From Ruminiclostridium papyrosolvens C7 (lineage in GTDB: Bacteria > Bacillota > Clostridia > Acetivibrionales > DSM-1351), in assembly GCF_000421965.1 (NCBI RefSeq), contig NZ_ATAY01000014.1, forward strand, positions 1-64,000: a stretch of 64,000 bases of DNA. Direction: 5' to 3'. Below, piece after piece: positions 28,702 through 36,922 of this stretch (positions within the stretch are counted from its first letter, which is position 1; every line of letters begins with the position of its first letter). Both the position numbers and the translations under genes were made by a program. The notes below the pieces were generated by a model. That model did not search any database, had not been told where the DNA came from, and was given only the letters and a program-made list of their open reading frames with translations.

Positions 28702-28738
28702 GAAATGTATCATCCCCGAAATAAGGATGATACATTTC
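28702..28738. promoter_or_regulatory. 14-bp perfect inverted repeat upstream of GH43
   Basis: GAAATGTATCATCC (28702-28715) and GGATGATACATTTC (28725-28738) are exact reverse complements with a 9-base spacer, about 40 bases ahead of the GH43 start. No T-run follows on the minus strand, so an operator or leader-RNA stem is favoured over a terminator for the preceding gene. Confidence 0.55.
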
Positions 28739-28777
28739 AATAAGGATAGTTTAGCACAGTTTATAAGTATTTTTCAT

Positions 28778-29137
28778 TTATTGTCCTATAATTTCCAAAA
28801 ACCTATCCTTGGATATATAATTTGTTTCCTCTATCAAGGCTCCGTTTTTGTAGAACCTTAAATAAGGTATCTCTGAATTTCCCAGCTGCTCCTCCTTGAA
28901 GGTTTTGAATTCTTCAAAATAGTCGGTGGTATTATACACTAACTCATATACATCAATATCCACTATAATATCCGTACTATCATATAACCATGTTTTCAGC
29001 GCCTGCCACTGGGGACACCAATCCTGTGTTAATATTATAAGTACTATTTCCTTTGAAGCTGTTATACTCTTGTCAAAATCCCCGTTCTGTATAGCATTTA
29101 AAGCCTGTTCCTTTTGTATTTCTGCTTTATTTATCAT
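28778..29137 (-). CDS. thioredoxin-fold protein lacking the resolving cysteine
   Basis: A 119-residue thioredoxin-like domain: beta strand IVLIILTQ, active-site position DWCPQW, then the cis-proline strand EIPYLRFYKNGALI. The usual WCGPC has become WCPQW, so only one active-site cysteine remains. It lacks a signal peptide. Likely roles are monothiol chemistry or a non-redox binding function; a classical disulfide reductase is not supported. It is 36 bases downstream of tadA on the same strand. Confidence 0.75.
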   Translation of the reverse strand: MINKAEIQKEQALNAIQNGDFDKSITASKEIVLIILTQDWCPQWQALKTWLYDSTDIIVDIDVYELVYNTTDYFEEFKTFKEEQLGNSEIPYLRFYKNGALIEETNYISKDRFLEIIGQ

Positions 29138-29173
29138 AAGTTCCCGTCCTTTAATGTAGTATGTCCTTATTTA

Positions 29174-29629
29174 TTATTTTCTTAGCTGCTTAAAAAATTC
29201 TGTTAATATATTTCCACATTCCTCGAACATTAATCCATATACTACATCAACCCTGTGATTAAATTGCGAAACTCTGAATAAATCCACCACTGACCCTGCA
29301 GCACCCGCCTTTTTGTCCATTGCTCCTATATAAAGAGTCTTTATCCTTGATTGAATGATAGCACCTGCACACATGGAACACGGCTCCAGAGTAACATACA
29401 TGTCACATCCGTCCAGTTTCCAGGTTCCAAGCTCCTTTGCAGCTTCTTTCAAAGCCTCTATTTCGGCATGGGATGTTACATCTAGCTTTTCTTCCTTTTG
29501 ATTACGACCCCATGCTATAATCTCTCCATCCTTCACAATAATCGCTCCTACCGGGGATTCACCCTTTTCATATGCCTCTTTTGCTTGTTCAATTGCCGCA
29601 AGCATAAATTTCTCGTTTCTGGTGTACAT
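29174..29629 (-). CDS. tadA: tRNA(adenine34) deaminase
   Basis: A 151-residue zinc deaminase converting A34 to inosine in tRNA-Arg(ACG). The zinc/catalytic motifs HAE (near residue 60) and PCSMC (near 90) are present. The C terminus FNHRVDVVYGLMFEECGNILTEFF is typical of TadA rather than other cytidine deaminases. The start ATG at 29629 has GGAGG 8 bases upstream; the in-frame ATG at 29644 overlaps that site. Confidence 0.93.
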   Translation of the reverse strand: MYTRNEKFMLAAIEQAKEAYEKGESPVGAIIVKDGEIIAWGRNQKEEKLDVTSHAEIEALKEAAKELGTWKLDGCDMYVTLEPCSMCAGAIIQSRIKTLYIGAMDKKAGAAGSVVDLFRVSQFNHRVDVVYGLMFEECGNILTEFFKQLRK

Positions 29630-29806
29630 TCCGGGTACCTCCATTAGTAGTATTTCATATTCAATACTATATATTATAACTCCGGAGGTACGGAATTAAA
29701 TATTTTTATAAGTCAGTACCATAACGAAATTATAAACATATTATGTTATCAGAATGTCAGCTTTTTTTAAGCTGCGTTAGTATTTGTATAAAAAGGAGAC
29801 GTATAC

Positions 29807-30838
29807 ATGAAAAAAGCTTTAATTACGGGAATAACAGGTCAGGATGGGTCATATCTTTCTGAGTTTTTATTAGATAAAGGGTACGAAGTTCACGGTATTG
29901 CCAGAAGAAGTAGCAGCCTGAATACTCAAAGGATATCCCATCTTCTTGAGGATAATAGCGGAGAAAATTCACGAATATCCCTTCATTTCGGGGACTTGTC
30001 CGACTCCGGCAGTCTAAACAAACTTATATATATGATAGAACCCGATGAAGTTTACAATCTGGGTGCACAAAGTCATGTTAAAGTGTCTTTTGACATTCCT
30101 GAATACACTGGCGATGTTGATGCACTTGGAACTGTAAGACTTTTGGAAAGCATCAGAGAAATTAACCCTCGTATCAAGTTCTATCAGGCTTCCTCAAGCG
30201 AATTATTCGGTAAGGTGAGAGAAACTCCTCAAAGTGAGACTACTCCCTTCTATCCCAGAAGTCCATATGGCGTATCTAAAATGTATGCATACTGGATTAC
30301 AGTAAACTATCGTGAAGCATATGACCTTTTTGCATGCAATGGAATCCTTTTCAACCATGAGTCTCCCAGACGCGGAGAAACTTTCGTAACCCGTAAGATA
30401 ACCAAAGGTATCGCCGACATAGTAAATAGGAAAACAGACAAACTTTATCTCGGCAACATTGATGCAAAAAGGGATTGGGGTTTTGCAGGGGATTATGTGG
30501 AAGCAATGTGGCTCATGCTTCAGCAGAATGAACCCGACGATTATGTCATAGCTACAGGGGAAACCCATACTGTAAGGGAGTTCTGTAATCTTGCATTTAA
30601 ACATGTAGGAATAACGCTGGATTGGCAAGGCTCCGGAGAGCAAGAAAAGGCTGTAGACAGTACTACCGGGAAAGAGCTTATTAATATCAGCAGTAAATTC
30701 TTCCGGCCTACGGAGGTAGATTTGCTTTTGGGTAATCCGTCTAAAGCCAAAAGCCAACTCAAATGGGAACAGAAGGTCTCTTTTGAGGAACTAGTTAAGA
30801 TGATGGTCGAAAGTGATTTAAATGGGGAGATGAAATAA
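29807..30838 (+). CDS. gmd: GDP-mannose 4,6-dehydratase
   Basis: A 343-residue extended SDR that converts GDP-D-mannose to GDP-4-keto-6-deoxymannose. The NADP-binding motif [14 protein letters not shown] is at the N terminus, the SSSELFG serine is present, and [10 protein letters not shown] provides the catalytic Tyr and Lys. The GETHTVREF and [10 protein letters not shown] motifs are diagnostic for GMD. It overlaps fcl by one base (TAATG). GGAG precedes the ATG at 29807. Confidence 0.96.
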   Translation: MKKALITGITGQDGSYLSEFLLDKGYEVHGIARRSSSLNTQRISHLLEDNSGENSRISLHFGDLSDSGSLNKLIYMIEPDEVYNLGAQSHVKVSFDIPEYTGDVDALGTVRLLESIREINPRIKFYQASSSELFGKVRETPQSETTPFYPRSPYGVSKMYAYWITVNYREAYDLFACNGILFNHESPRRGETFVTRKITKGIADIVNRKTDKLYLGNIDAKRDWGFAGDYVEAMWLMLQQNEPDDYVIATGETHTVREFCNLAFKHVGITLDWQGSGEQEKAVDSTTGKELINISSKFFRPTEVDLLLGNPSKAKSQLKWEQKVSFEELVKMMVESDLNGEMK

Positions 30839-31770
30839 TGAATAAGGAAAGTAAAATCTATGTAGCCGGACACAACGGTATGGTTGGTTCTGCAATAGTA
30901 AGGAGACTGCAGAAGAACGGCTATGAAAATATTTTATGTAAAAGTCACAAAGAGCTTGACCTTACAGACCAGGCCTTAACGGACCGTTTTTTTATGGATG
31001 AAAAACCGGATTATGTTTTTATCGCAGCTGCAAAGGTTGGAGGAATACATGCCAACAACTCTTTTCCTGCAGACTTTATAATGGAGAACATGCTTATAGA
31101 GTGCAACTTAATAAAAAGTGCTTTTAAATATGGAGTTAAAAAACTGCTGTTTTTAGGCAGTTCGTGTATATACCCTAAATTATGCCCTCAGCCCATAAAG
31201 GAAGAATATCTTCTGACTGGTGAACTTGAGCCTACCAACGAAGCATATGCCCTTGCAAAAATATCAGGTATAAAAATGTGCCAATCCTATAATAAGCAGT
31301 ACGGTACCCGGTTCATTTCCGCCATGCCTGCAAGCCTTTATGGGGTTAATGACAGATTTGATGTAAACAATTCCCATGTTATTCCTTCAATGATTATCAA
31401 ATTTCATGAAGCAAAAATGAAAAATAAGCCTCATGTTGAGCTGTGGGGTACAGGAAACCCTTTAAGGGAATTTCTTTACGTTGATGACATGGCAGATGCA
31501 TGCTTGTATCTTATGCAAAATTATGATAGCAATGAGTTTATCAACATAGGTTCGGGTCAGGAAATCAGTATCCGTGACCTTGCAGAAACAGTAAAGCACG
31601 TAACCGGATACGATGGCAAACTTGTTTTTGATACTACCAAGCCTGATGGTACACCAAGGCGTGTACTGGATAACACTAAAATACATAAGACAGGTTGGAG
31701 ACCTCAGGTTGATATGGAAGAAGGGCTGCGCAGAGAGTATGAATATTATCTGAAATATGTTTTTACCTAA
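30838..31770 (+). CDS. fcl: GDP-L-fucose synthase
   Basis: A 310-residue SDR epimerase/reductase that turns GDP-4-keto-6-deoxymannose into GDP-L-fucose. The motif [15 protein letters not shown], the serine in LGSSCIYP and the YALAKISG catalytic Tyr/Lys are present, and [15 protein letters not shown] is diagnostic. Together with gmd it supplies the donor for the fucosyltransferase-like proteins in the convergent operon. It starts in the gmd stop codon. Confidence 0.96.
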   Translation: MNKESKIYVAGHNGMVGSAIVRRLQKNGYENILCKSHKELDLTDQALTDRFFMDEKPDYVFIAAAKVGGIHANNSFPADFIMENMLIECNLIKSAFKYGVKKLLFLGSSCIYPKLCPQPIKEEYLLTGELEPTNEAYALAKISGIKMCQSYNKQYGTRFISAMPASLYGVNDRFDVNNSHVIPSMIIKFHEAKMKNKPHVELWGTGNPLREFLYVDDMADACLYLMQNYDSNEFINIGSGQEISIRDLAETVKHVTGYDGKLVFDTTKPDGTPRRVLDNTKIHKTGWRPQVDMEEGLRREYEYYLKYVFT

Positions 31771-31794
31771 AAATAATTTTTGCCAGTATTCTCG

Positions 31795-31840
31795 ATAAAA
31801 ATTGAGGCAGTATCAAATTAGAACTGCCTCAATTTTATTT
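31795..31840. terminator. bidirectional terminator between fcl and the convergent glycan operon
   Basis: ATTGAGGCAGT (31801-31811) pairs with ACTGCCTCAAT (31823-31833), flanked by A-rich and T-rich tracts on the two sides, so it can serve both convergent units. Confidence 0.85.
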
Positions 31841-32304
31841 TACTCATTATTTTGTTCACTGAATAATTGCTTTAATACATCAAGTTGGGCACTTATCAAC
31901 GCCTCAGACTTTGTTTTAAACGAGTACAACTGACCCTTAATTTCATCCAGCTTTCCTCTTGCCTTAATGACCTCAAGGTTGGCAGTTTCAATTATTTTTT
32001 GGGCACTTACCTCTGCCTCATCAGTTATATTTTTTGCTTTCTCACATGCATTTGTTTTTATTTGTTCACTTGTATGCTGTGCAACTATAATGGAATGCTG
32101 CAATGATTCCTCAAGTATTTTATAGTGTTGAATGGTCTCATTAAGTAAATCTATTTTACTTTTCATTTCCTGGTTCTCTTTAGCCATACTTATGTAGTCC
32201 TCACCCACTTGGGCAAGGATTGCATCAACCTGTTTTCTGCAATATCCGTTAATCAGGGACTTTTTTATGCAAAGACATTTAAAATCTTCGGGAGTATAAT
32301 ACAT
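31840..32304 (-). CDS. DivIVA-like coiled-coil protein
   Basis: A 154-residue soluble protein. The N-terminal YTPEDFKCLCIKKSLINGYCRKQVDAIL resembles the DivIVA membrane-binding motif (xxDI...F...RGYxxxEVDxFL). A long coiled coil rich in Ala, Glu and Lys follows to the end. The ATG at 32304 is chosen because AGGAG stands 9 bases upstream; the in-frame ATG at 32313 abuts that site. It is the last gene of the manC-led operon. It may place the glycosylation machinery at curved or septal membrane; this is inference from family behaviour. Confidence 0.7.
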   Translation of the reverse strand: MYYTPEDFKCLCIKKSLINGYCRKQVDAILAQVGEDYISMAKENQEMKSKIDLLNETIQHYKILEESLQHSIIVAQHTSEQIKTNACEKAKNITDEAEVSAQKIIETANLEVIKARGKLDEIKGQLYSFKTKSEALISAQLDVLKQLFSEQNNE

Positions 32305-32404
32305 ATCGCTCATCTCCTAAAATTACTCTCTCATCATAATATATTCCCTTTATGGCAATATATTCTCTATTTGAGTAACCATATGGACGAAGAATATGTA
32401 TCTT

Positions 32405-33307
32405 TTACCACCTACAGCCTAAGGGCATTATATCTCTTTCCCTGATATCAAACCTGAAGTTTGTAAAGTCTCTGGTTATAATCATATCTGCAATGTCCCT
32501 AACCCATAGGATATCATTTACGGTAACATAAAATCTCGCCCTGTCAACTAAGCTCTCCATGTTAGGGTAATACCTTGCAACACGTTTTAAAAAAGCTTCA
32601 CCAAGATTATCAATAAGTATTCCCACATCATAAGCAGGGTCTCCCAATCCCGAAAGTCCGAAACCTATTACACCCGTTAATTTCTTTAATCTACTGTCTA
32701 TAAGCAGATGACAAGCAGAAAGGTCTCCGTGTATAAGTGTAGGTTCGTAGGACAAAAAATCATCATCATTCTCAACAGGTTTGAATACCTGCCTTATATA
32801 CTCCTTTGTATAATCTGAACAGTACGGAAATACCTTTCTGTATATTCCTTCAACAAGTTGCTTCCATCCATTTTGTGTTATAGGATTTTGGAATTCGCCG
32901 ATTCCCATATTTTCCGCATCTTCCACTCGTATGGTATGAATTGTTTTAAGAAAATTACCTATCTGCTGTGCCAAAGTCTCCTGATATTTACCGTTCATTT
33001 GCAGCAGCAGGTTCCTGAATATAGGTTTTCCCTTTATTATATTGTATTTTACCATTTCCCTCCCAAGAGGTTCGTGAGCAGGAACGAGGGGCTCTATACG
33101 ATTACGAATCAAATTAGTAACCTTGGCTTCGTTTTCCAAAAAAGCAACACTCCAGTCGTATCTGGCAAATTTGAAAATGTAAGTATCGTTTATGATAACT
33201 ACATCATTATGTCTACCCTCATTTATAAGGTATTCCACTTTTGTTATATTAATCTGAGGGCATCTGCTTCTTATAAGCCCCATATACATATTCTCTTTTT
33301 CATCCAT
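32405..33307 (-). CDS. aminoglycoside phosphotransferase-fold protein with altered DFG
   Basis: A 300-residue APH/choline-kinase-fold protein. The Brenner motif HGDLSACHLL starts at residue 193, giving the catalytic Asp195. The expected metal-binding Asp of the DFG-like motif is Gly215 (GVIGFGLSGLGDPAYDVG), while the later GDPAYD is intact. A resistance function is not implied; in this operon a small-molecule or sugar kinase, or a non-catalytic relative, is more likely. It follows the GT paralog after 38 bases. Confidence 0.8.
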   Translation of the reverse strand: MDEKENMYMGLIRSRCPQINITKVEYLINEGRHNDVVIINDTYIFKFARYDWSVAFLENEAKVTNLIRNRIEPLVPAHEPLGREMVKYNIIKGKPIFRNLLLQMNGKYQETLAQQIGNFLKTIHTIRVEDAENMGIGEFQNPITQNGWKQLVEGIYRKVFPYCSDYTKEYIRQVFKPVENDDDFLSYEPTLIHGDLSACHLLIDSRLKKLTGVIGFGLSGLGDPAYDVGILIDNLGEAFLKRVARYYPNMESLVDRARFYVTVNDILWVRDIADMIITRDFTNFRFDIRERDIMPLGCRW

Positions 33308-33345
33308 ACAGAATTTTCACCACCCATTAGTATTAAACCCTTTTA

Positions 33346-34305
33346 TCAATATAAAAGCTTTATATTCGATTCAGGCCAGTCCCTTAACCTTAATACGGTA
33401 TTTGAGAGACTTGAATATCCATTTCCAATAAAGAAATCACATTTTGAAGCTATATAAGTATCTTTAATTATTTCAACAGTGTCCTTCACAAGTTCTACCC
33501 CTTTGTGTCGCTTATTGGGGTAGTTGAGAAGAGCAGTAGGAACTCTCTCTTTAAGCGGTACCTTCTTGCTATCGGTATATATCAACATATCGTTTTTGTT
33601 ATACAACTTTTTATATTGCTTAAAAACGGCATTTGAATCGGTTATCAGAAACAAGTGCCTTACGTTGTATTTTACAATAAACTGCCATATATTCGGCTTG
33701 TAAAACTCATTCAGGTCATATAATTGAGCCACCTCGTTCACTATTGCCTTCTCTCTTACATGTACCCCTAAAATAGGCCTTTCGTCTCTGAAATTTGGAT
33801 TTGTATTTAAAAACTTTTGAATTTCTTTTTGTATTTTTGGCTGTAGCTTGATATAATTGTCAAACATGTACCTGTATATCTGATACGGAGTTTTCCCGTA
33901 TGACCAATGACCACTTCTTACATATGGTAAAAGTGCTCTCAATGGATAATAAGTATCACTTACAACCACGTTGGCTTCACTTCTCATCATACCGCTTAGT
34001 TCCCTATTTTCCATTTTAAATCTATCTGTATCTTCAGCCAGAACGTTTTCAAACTTCCATACCTTGGGATAGTAAGAATACTCCGGGCGCGCTACATCGT
34101 GGAAGGTATATTGGGATATAGGCTCAAAAAATGATTCAAATGAATTTGTATCAACGGATTCACTGTAGAGGCTTTCCATTCCCCAGTATACTACCGGAAT
34201 CCGGTTTGTCAGTTCGGCGGCAAACATCTGACATATCACATGGTCCACATCACTCCATATGCTACCTCCCAGTGACTTTATCAGAAGAAATCTACTATTC
34301 GACAT
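33346..34305 (-). CDS. fucosyltransferase-like (GT23/NodZ-type) protein, paralog 1
   Basis: 319 residues, one of four paralogs in this locus. The shared plan is an N-terminal RFLLIKS-x-G-x-x-W-x-DVDHV block, a central RPILGVHVRE motif at the position of the His-x-Arg donor-phosphate motif of NodZ/FUT8 enzymes, and a C-terminal SKCDFFIGNGYSSLSNTVLRLRDWP block. In this copy the usual Asp-Lys after HVR is replaced (EKAIVNEV), so the donor site differs. No membrane segment. Start at ATG 34305 by alignment with the other paralogs and GGAGG 11 bases upstream; it overlaps the preceding gene by 11 bases. GDP-fucose use is inferred from gmd/fcl/manC. Confidence 0.7.
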   Translation of the reverse strand: MSNSRFLLIKSLGGSIWSDVDHVICQMFAAELTNRIPVVYWGMESLYSESVDTNSFESFFEPISQYTFHDVARPEYSYYPKVWKFENVLAEDTDRFKMENRELSGMMRSEANVVVSDTYYPLRALLPYVRSGHWSYGKTPYQIYRYMFDNYIKLQPKIQKEIQKFLNTNPNFRDERPILGVHVREKAIVNEVAQLYDLNEFYKPNIWQFIVKYNVRHLFLITDSNAVFKQYKKLYNKNDMLIYTDSKKVPLKERVPTALLNYPNKRHKGVELVKDTVEIIKDTYIASKCDFFIGNGYSSLSNTVLRLRDWPESNIKLLY

Positions 34306-35356
34306 ATGTGTTAACACCTCCATAAAATTCCGGGTACTCCAACCTGTGATTTTTGCTTTCAAGCAGCCTTCTGTTACCCTCTTCCTTTACTCTCCTTTTG
34401 GCAAGTTTTTTTTCATTTTTTAAATCTCTGTAAAAAAGAATAATGTTTGGTTCCGGCCAGTCCTTAAGCCTTTTTATTGTATATGAAACATTGGAATAAC
34501 CGTTTCCGATAAAGAAATCGCATTTTGCTCCAAGATAGGTATCTTTTATAATTTCTATACCCTTACGTCTTTTTGCTGAATAGTCCTGCAGGTGTGGTGC
34601 ATCTTCAGTTGCGCTTAACGCCCCTCTTCTACATTCTGTATAAACCACTTTGTCTCCATACAGTCTCAAAAATTCCTTCAAAATATCTTCACAATCCGTA
34701 AGAAGTAGTATTTTCTGTATATCATATCTGGCACTGAAGTTTTCTATTTCTTTATAATATCGCTTGTTCAAGCGTCCAAGATTCTCAACTTCTCTTACTT
34801 TATCCCCGCCTCTAATGTGGACAGACAGGGTTAGCCCTTTATCCTTAAGTTTTTCATCGTAAAATTCTTGAATCTCCTGTTCAATATCGGGCTTTAGCTT
34901 TAGATATTTATCAAACAAGGTCCGGTAAATCTGGTGTGCGGTCATACCGTAAGCCCAATGGTTCTTTGTTATATAATTAATTAAAGGCCTTATAAAATAG
35001 TGGACATCACTAACCAGTACGTTTGCATCACTATTCATCATTTCACCAAGATTCCGGTATGTCCATGTTACCTTATCCAAATCTTCAATCATTACATTGT
35101 CATAATTCCATACAGGAGGGAAATAAGTATAATTATATTTTATTACATCGTCTATATTATAGTTGGAGACCGGTTCAAAGTAGAGATCAAAGGCATTTGT
35201 TTTGAATGATTCTGCGTACAAACTATTGGGTCCCCAATATATAACAGGAATTCTGTCGGTAAGTTCAGCGGCCAGGAGCTGACCCATTACGTGATCCACA
35301 TCTGACCAGAAGCCGCATCCCCATGACTTTATTAGTAAAAATCTGTCATTTGGCAT
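34295..35356 (-). CDS. fucosyltransferase-like (GT23/NodZ-type) protein, paralog 2
   Basis: 353 residues, with the same plan as its neighbours: NDRFLLIKSWGCGFWSDVDHV at the start, LSVHIRGGDKVREVE as the donor-site motif with the full H-x-R-x-x-D-K form, LLTDCEDILKEF, and AKCDFFIGNGYSNVSYTI near the C terminus. The last 40 residues are basic and charged. This copy keeps the most canonical motif set and is the best candidate for an active fucosyltransferase. The ATG at 35356 has GAGGTGA 9 bases upstream. Confidence 0.75.
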   Translation of the reverse strand: MPNDRFLLIKSWGCGFWSDVDHVMGQLLAAELTDRIPVIYWGPNSLYAESFKTNAFDLYFEPVSNYNIDDVIKYNYTYFPPVWNYDNVMIEDLDKVTWTYRNLGEMMNSDANVLVSDVHYFIRPLINYITKNHWAYGMTAHQIYRTLFDKYLKLKPDIEQEIQEFYDEKLKDKGLTLSVHIRGGDKVREVENLGRLNKRYYKEIENFSARYDIQKILLLTDCEDILKEFLRLYGDKVVYTECRRGALSATEDAPHLQDYSAKRRKGIEIIKDTYLGAKCDFFIGNGYSNVSYTIKRLKDWPEPNIILFYRDLKNEKKLAKRRVKEEGNRRLLESKNHRLEYPEFYGGVNTYVE

Positions 35357-36533
35357 TTAACTCACCTCTTTTCTCCGTATTCTTTTTAAACTTACTAAAA
35401 AATTTTATTACCCTTTGAGCTGTACGGGAAAAAATATTGGGTTTATCGCTTTTTACAACAAGCATTACATTTACAGGATACTTTCTCTTTTTAAATATCC
35501 AGTACATCATTTTTATGTTTTTATCTGCCCAATCCTTTATGCGTGTAACACCGTGGGATACATTTGAAAAGTCGTTTCCTATGAAAAAATCACATTTTGC
35601 AGCAATAAATGCATCTTTGACAATTTCTACACCTCTGCGCCTAACCACCATCGGGCTTTCCATATGATACACGGGTTCGTCGTTTTTGATCCTTTTACAA
35701 TTTGTATAGACAAGCATAGGGCCGTATATGTTTTTATATTCCTTCAGCGTATCTTCGCAGTCGGTAAGTAGGAATATCTTCTTTATATTATATTTATCTA
35801 TATATTTTTTTATCTCCTTATGGTAGCCTCTGTTAGGCTCCTTAAACTTACCCTTTGCAAACAGCTTATATAACTTCTTTCCCTTTTTTTCAGGTTTCTG
35901 TTTATATTTTCTATATATTTTATTCCAATACTGATTTCCGTTTTTTTTAGAGTCTCTGGTATCAAATATCATGTCTTTCTCAACCCTTCGTACGTGAACT
36001 GCAAGGATAGGATGGTTGCCTTTAAGCCATGAATTATAAAAGCCCTGAACTTCCGTATCTATATCTGACCTCAGCTTTATATATTTACTGAATAAATATT
36101 GGTATATTTGTTGAGAACTCATCCCATATGCCGGGTGATTCTTTTTTATAAATGGAATTAATTCATGTATGTTATAATAAACATCTGCTACTACGACATT
36201 TTCTTGGCTGCTAAGTAAATCTCCGATATTTCGGTAAATCCAAGTATCTTTATTCTGGTCTTCAATAAATAGGTTTTCATAATCCCAGATTGGCGGGTAG
36301 TATGTGTACTCGGGCTTTGCTACATCAAAGATAGAGTAGTTGGAAACAGGTTCAAAGTACAATTCAAAGCCGTTGGTCAGGATATACCCATTGTGCAGGC
36401 AATGTGTAGGCCAGTATACAACCGGAATCCTGTTGGTGAGTTCAGCCACAAGAAGCTGACCCAGAACATGGTCTACATCCCCCCAAAGAATATAACTCCA
36501 AGCTTTTATAAGCAGGAATCTGTCATTAGACAT
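35346..36533 (-). CDS. fucosyltransferase-like (GT23/NodZ-type) protein, paralog 3
   Basis: 395 residues, the longest paralog. It opens NDRFLLIKAWSYILWGDVDHV and has LAVHVRRVEKD at the donor motif. A Lys-rich insertion of about 50 residues follows (KNGNQYWNKIYRKYKQK onward), absent from the other copies, before LLTDCEDTLKEY and AKCDFFIGNDFSNVSHGV. The C terminus is again strongly basic. Start placed at ATG 36533 by paralog alignment, with GAGGTGAT upstream. It overlaps paralog 2 by 11 bases. Confidence 0.72.
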   Translation of the reverse strand: MSNDRFLLIKAWSYILWGDVDHVLGQLLVAELTNRIPVVYWPTHCLHNGYILTNGFELYFEPVSNYSIFDVAKPEYTYYPPIWDYENLFIEDQNKDTWIYRNIGDLLSSQENVVVADVYYNIHELIPFIKKNHPAYGMSSQQIYQYLFSKYIKLRSDIDTEVQGFYNSWLKGNHPILAVHVRRVEKDMIFDTRDSKKNGNQYWNKIYRKYKQKPEKKGKKLYKLFAKGKFKEPNRGYHKEIKKYIDKYNIKKIFLLTDCEDTLKEYKNIYGPMLVYTNCKRIKNDEPVYHMESPMVVRRRGVEIVKDAFIAAKCDFFIGNDFSNVSHGVTRIKDWADKNIKMMYWIFKKRKYPVNVMLVVKSDKPNIFSRTAQRVIKFFSKFKKNTEKRGELNAK

Positions 36534-36613
36534 TTTTATTATCACCTCAATATAAATGCATTTCATGTTATTTTATGTAAGCCTATACTGATATGTGATA
36601 ATAAAAAATAAAA

Positions 36614-36908
36614 GGTGTTGTCGCAAAATTAATTTTTTATCCTTTTTAACCTGTACTAAAGAGTATAAATTGTATCAATGAAAGCTTGGTTAAAGATATT
36701 TTCAGTTGTTTATCAGAGAACAAAACCTACACAAATATAGGTTTTAGCGAAACAATGAATCATGGACGATGAATGTGAGCAACGGTAAAATACCCTAAGA
36801 TGAGCCGCTAGAAACTCTTGCAAATATTCTGGAAGCAATCATTGATATAATTTTATACGGGAGTACGGTGTTTAAAACAGAAAAACTTTCTGTTTTGAAA
36901 CAGCCCCC
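36614..36908. mobile_element. possible degenerate insertion-sequence remnant
   Basis: The 388-base gap between the peptidase and paralog 3 genes carries no gene. Its two ends form an imperfect inverted repeat: GGTGTTGTCGCAAAA at 36614 and, on the other strand from about 36906, GGGGCTGTTTCAAAA (11 of 15 matches). The second form resembles ends of IS1182-type elements. An internal perfect stem AAACAGAAA/TTTCTGTTT sits next to the right end. No transposase frame and no target duplication were seen. Confidence 0.35.
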
Positions 36909-36922
36909 TTGTTTACAAACCA

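Noticed and set aside
28661-28735. N-terminal extension of the GH43 protein
   Set aside because: It encodes the inverted-repeat region and has no ribosome binding site; the TTG at 28660 has a strong one.
32405-33307. Antibiotic (aminoglycoside) resistance kinase
   Set aside because: The fold fits APH, but the DFG-type Asp is Gly and the gene is embedded in a glycan operon, so resistance is not supported.
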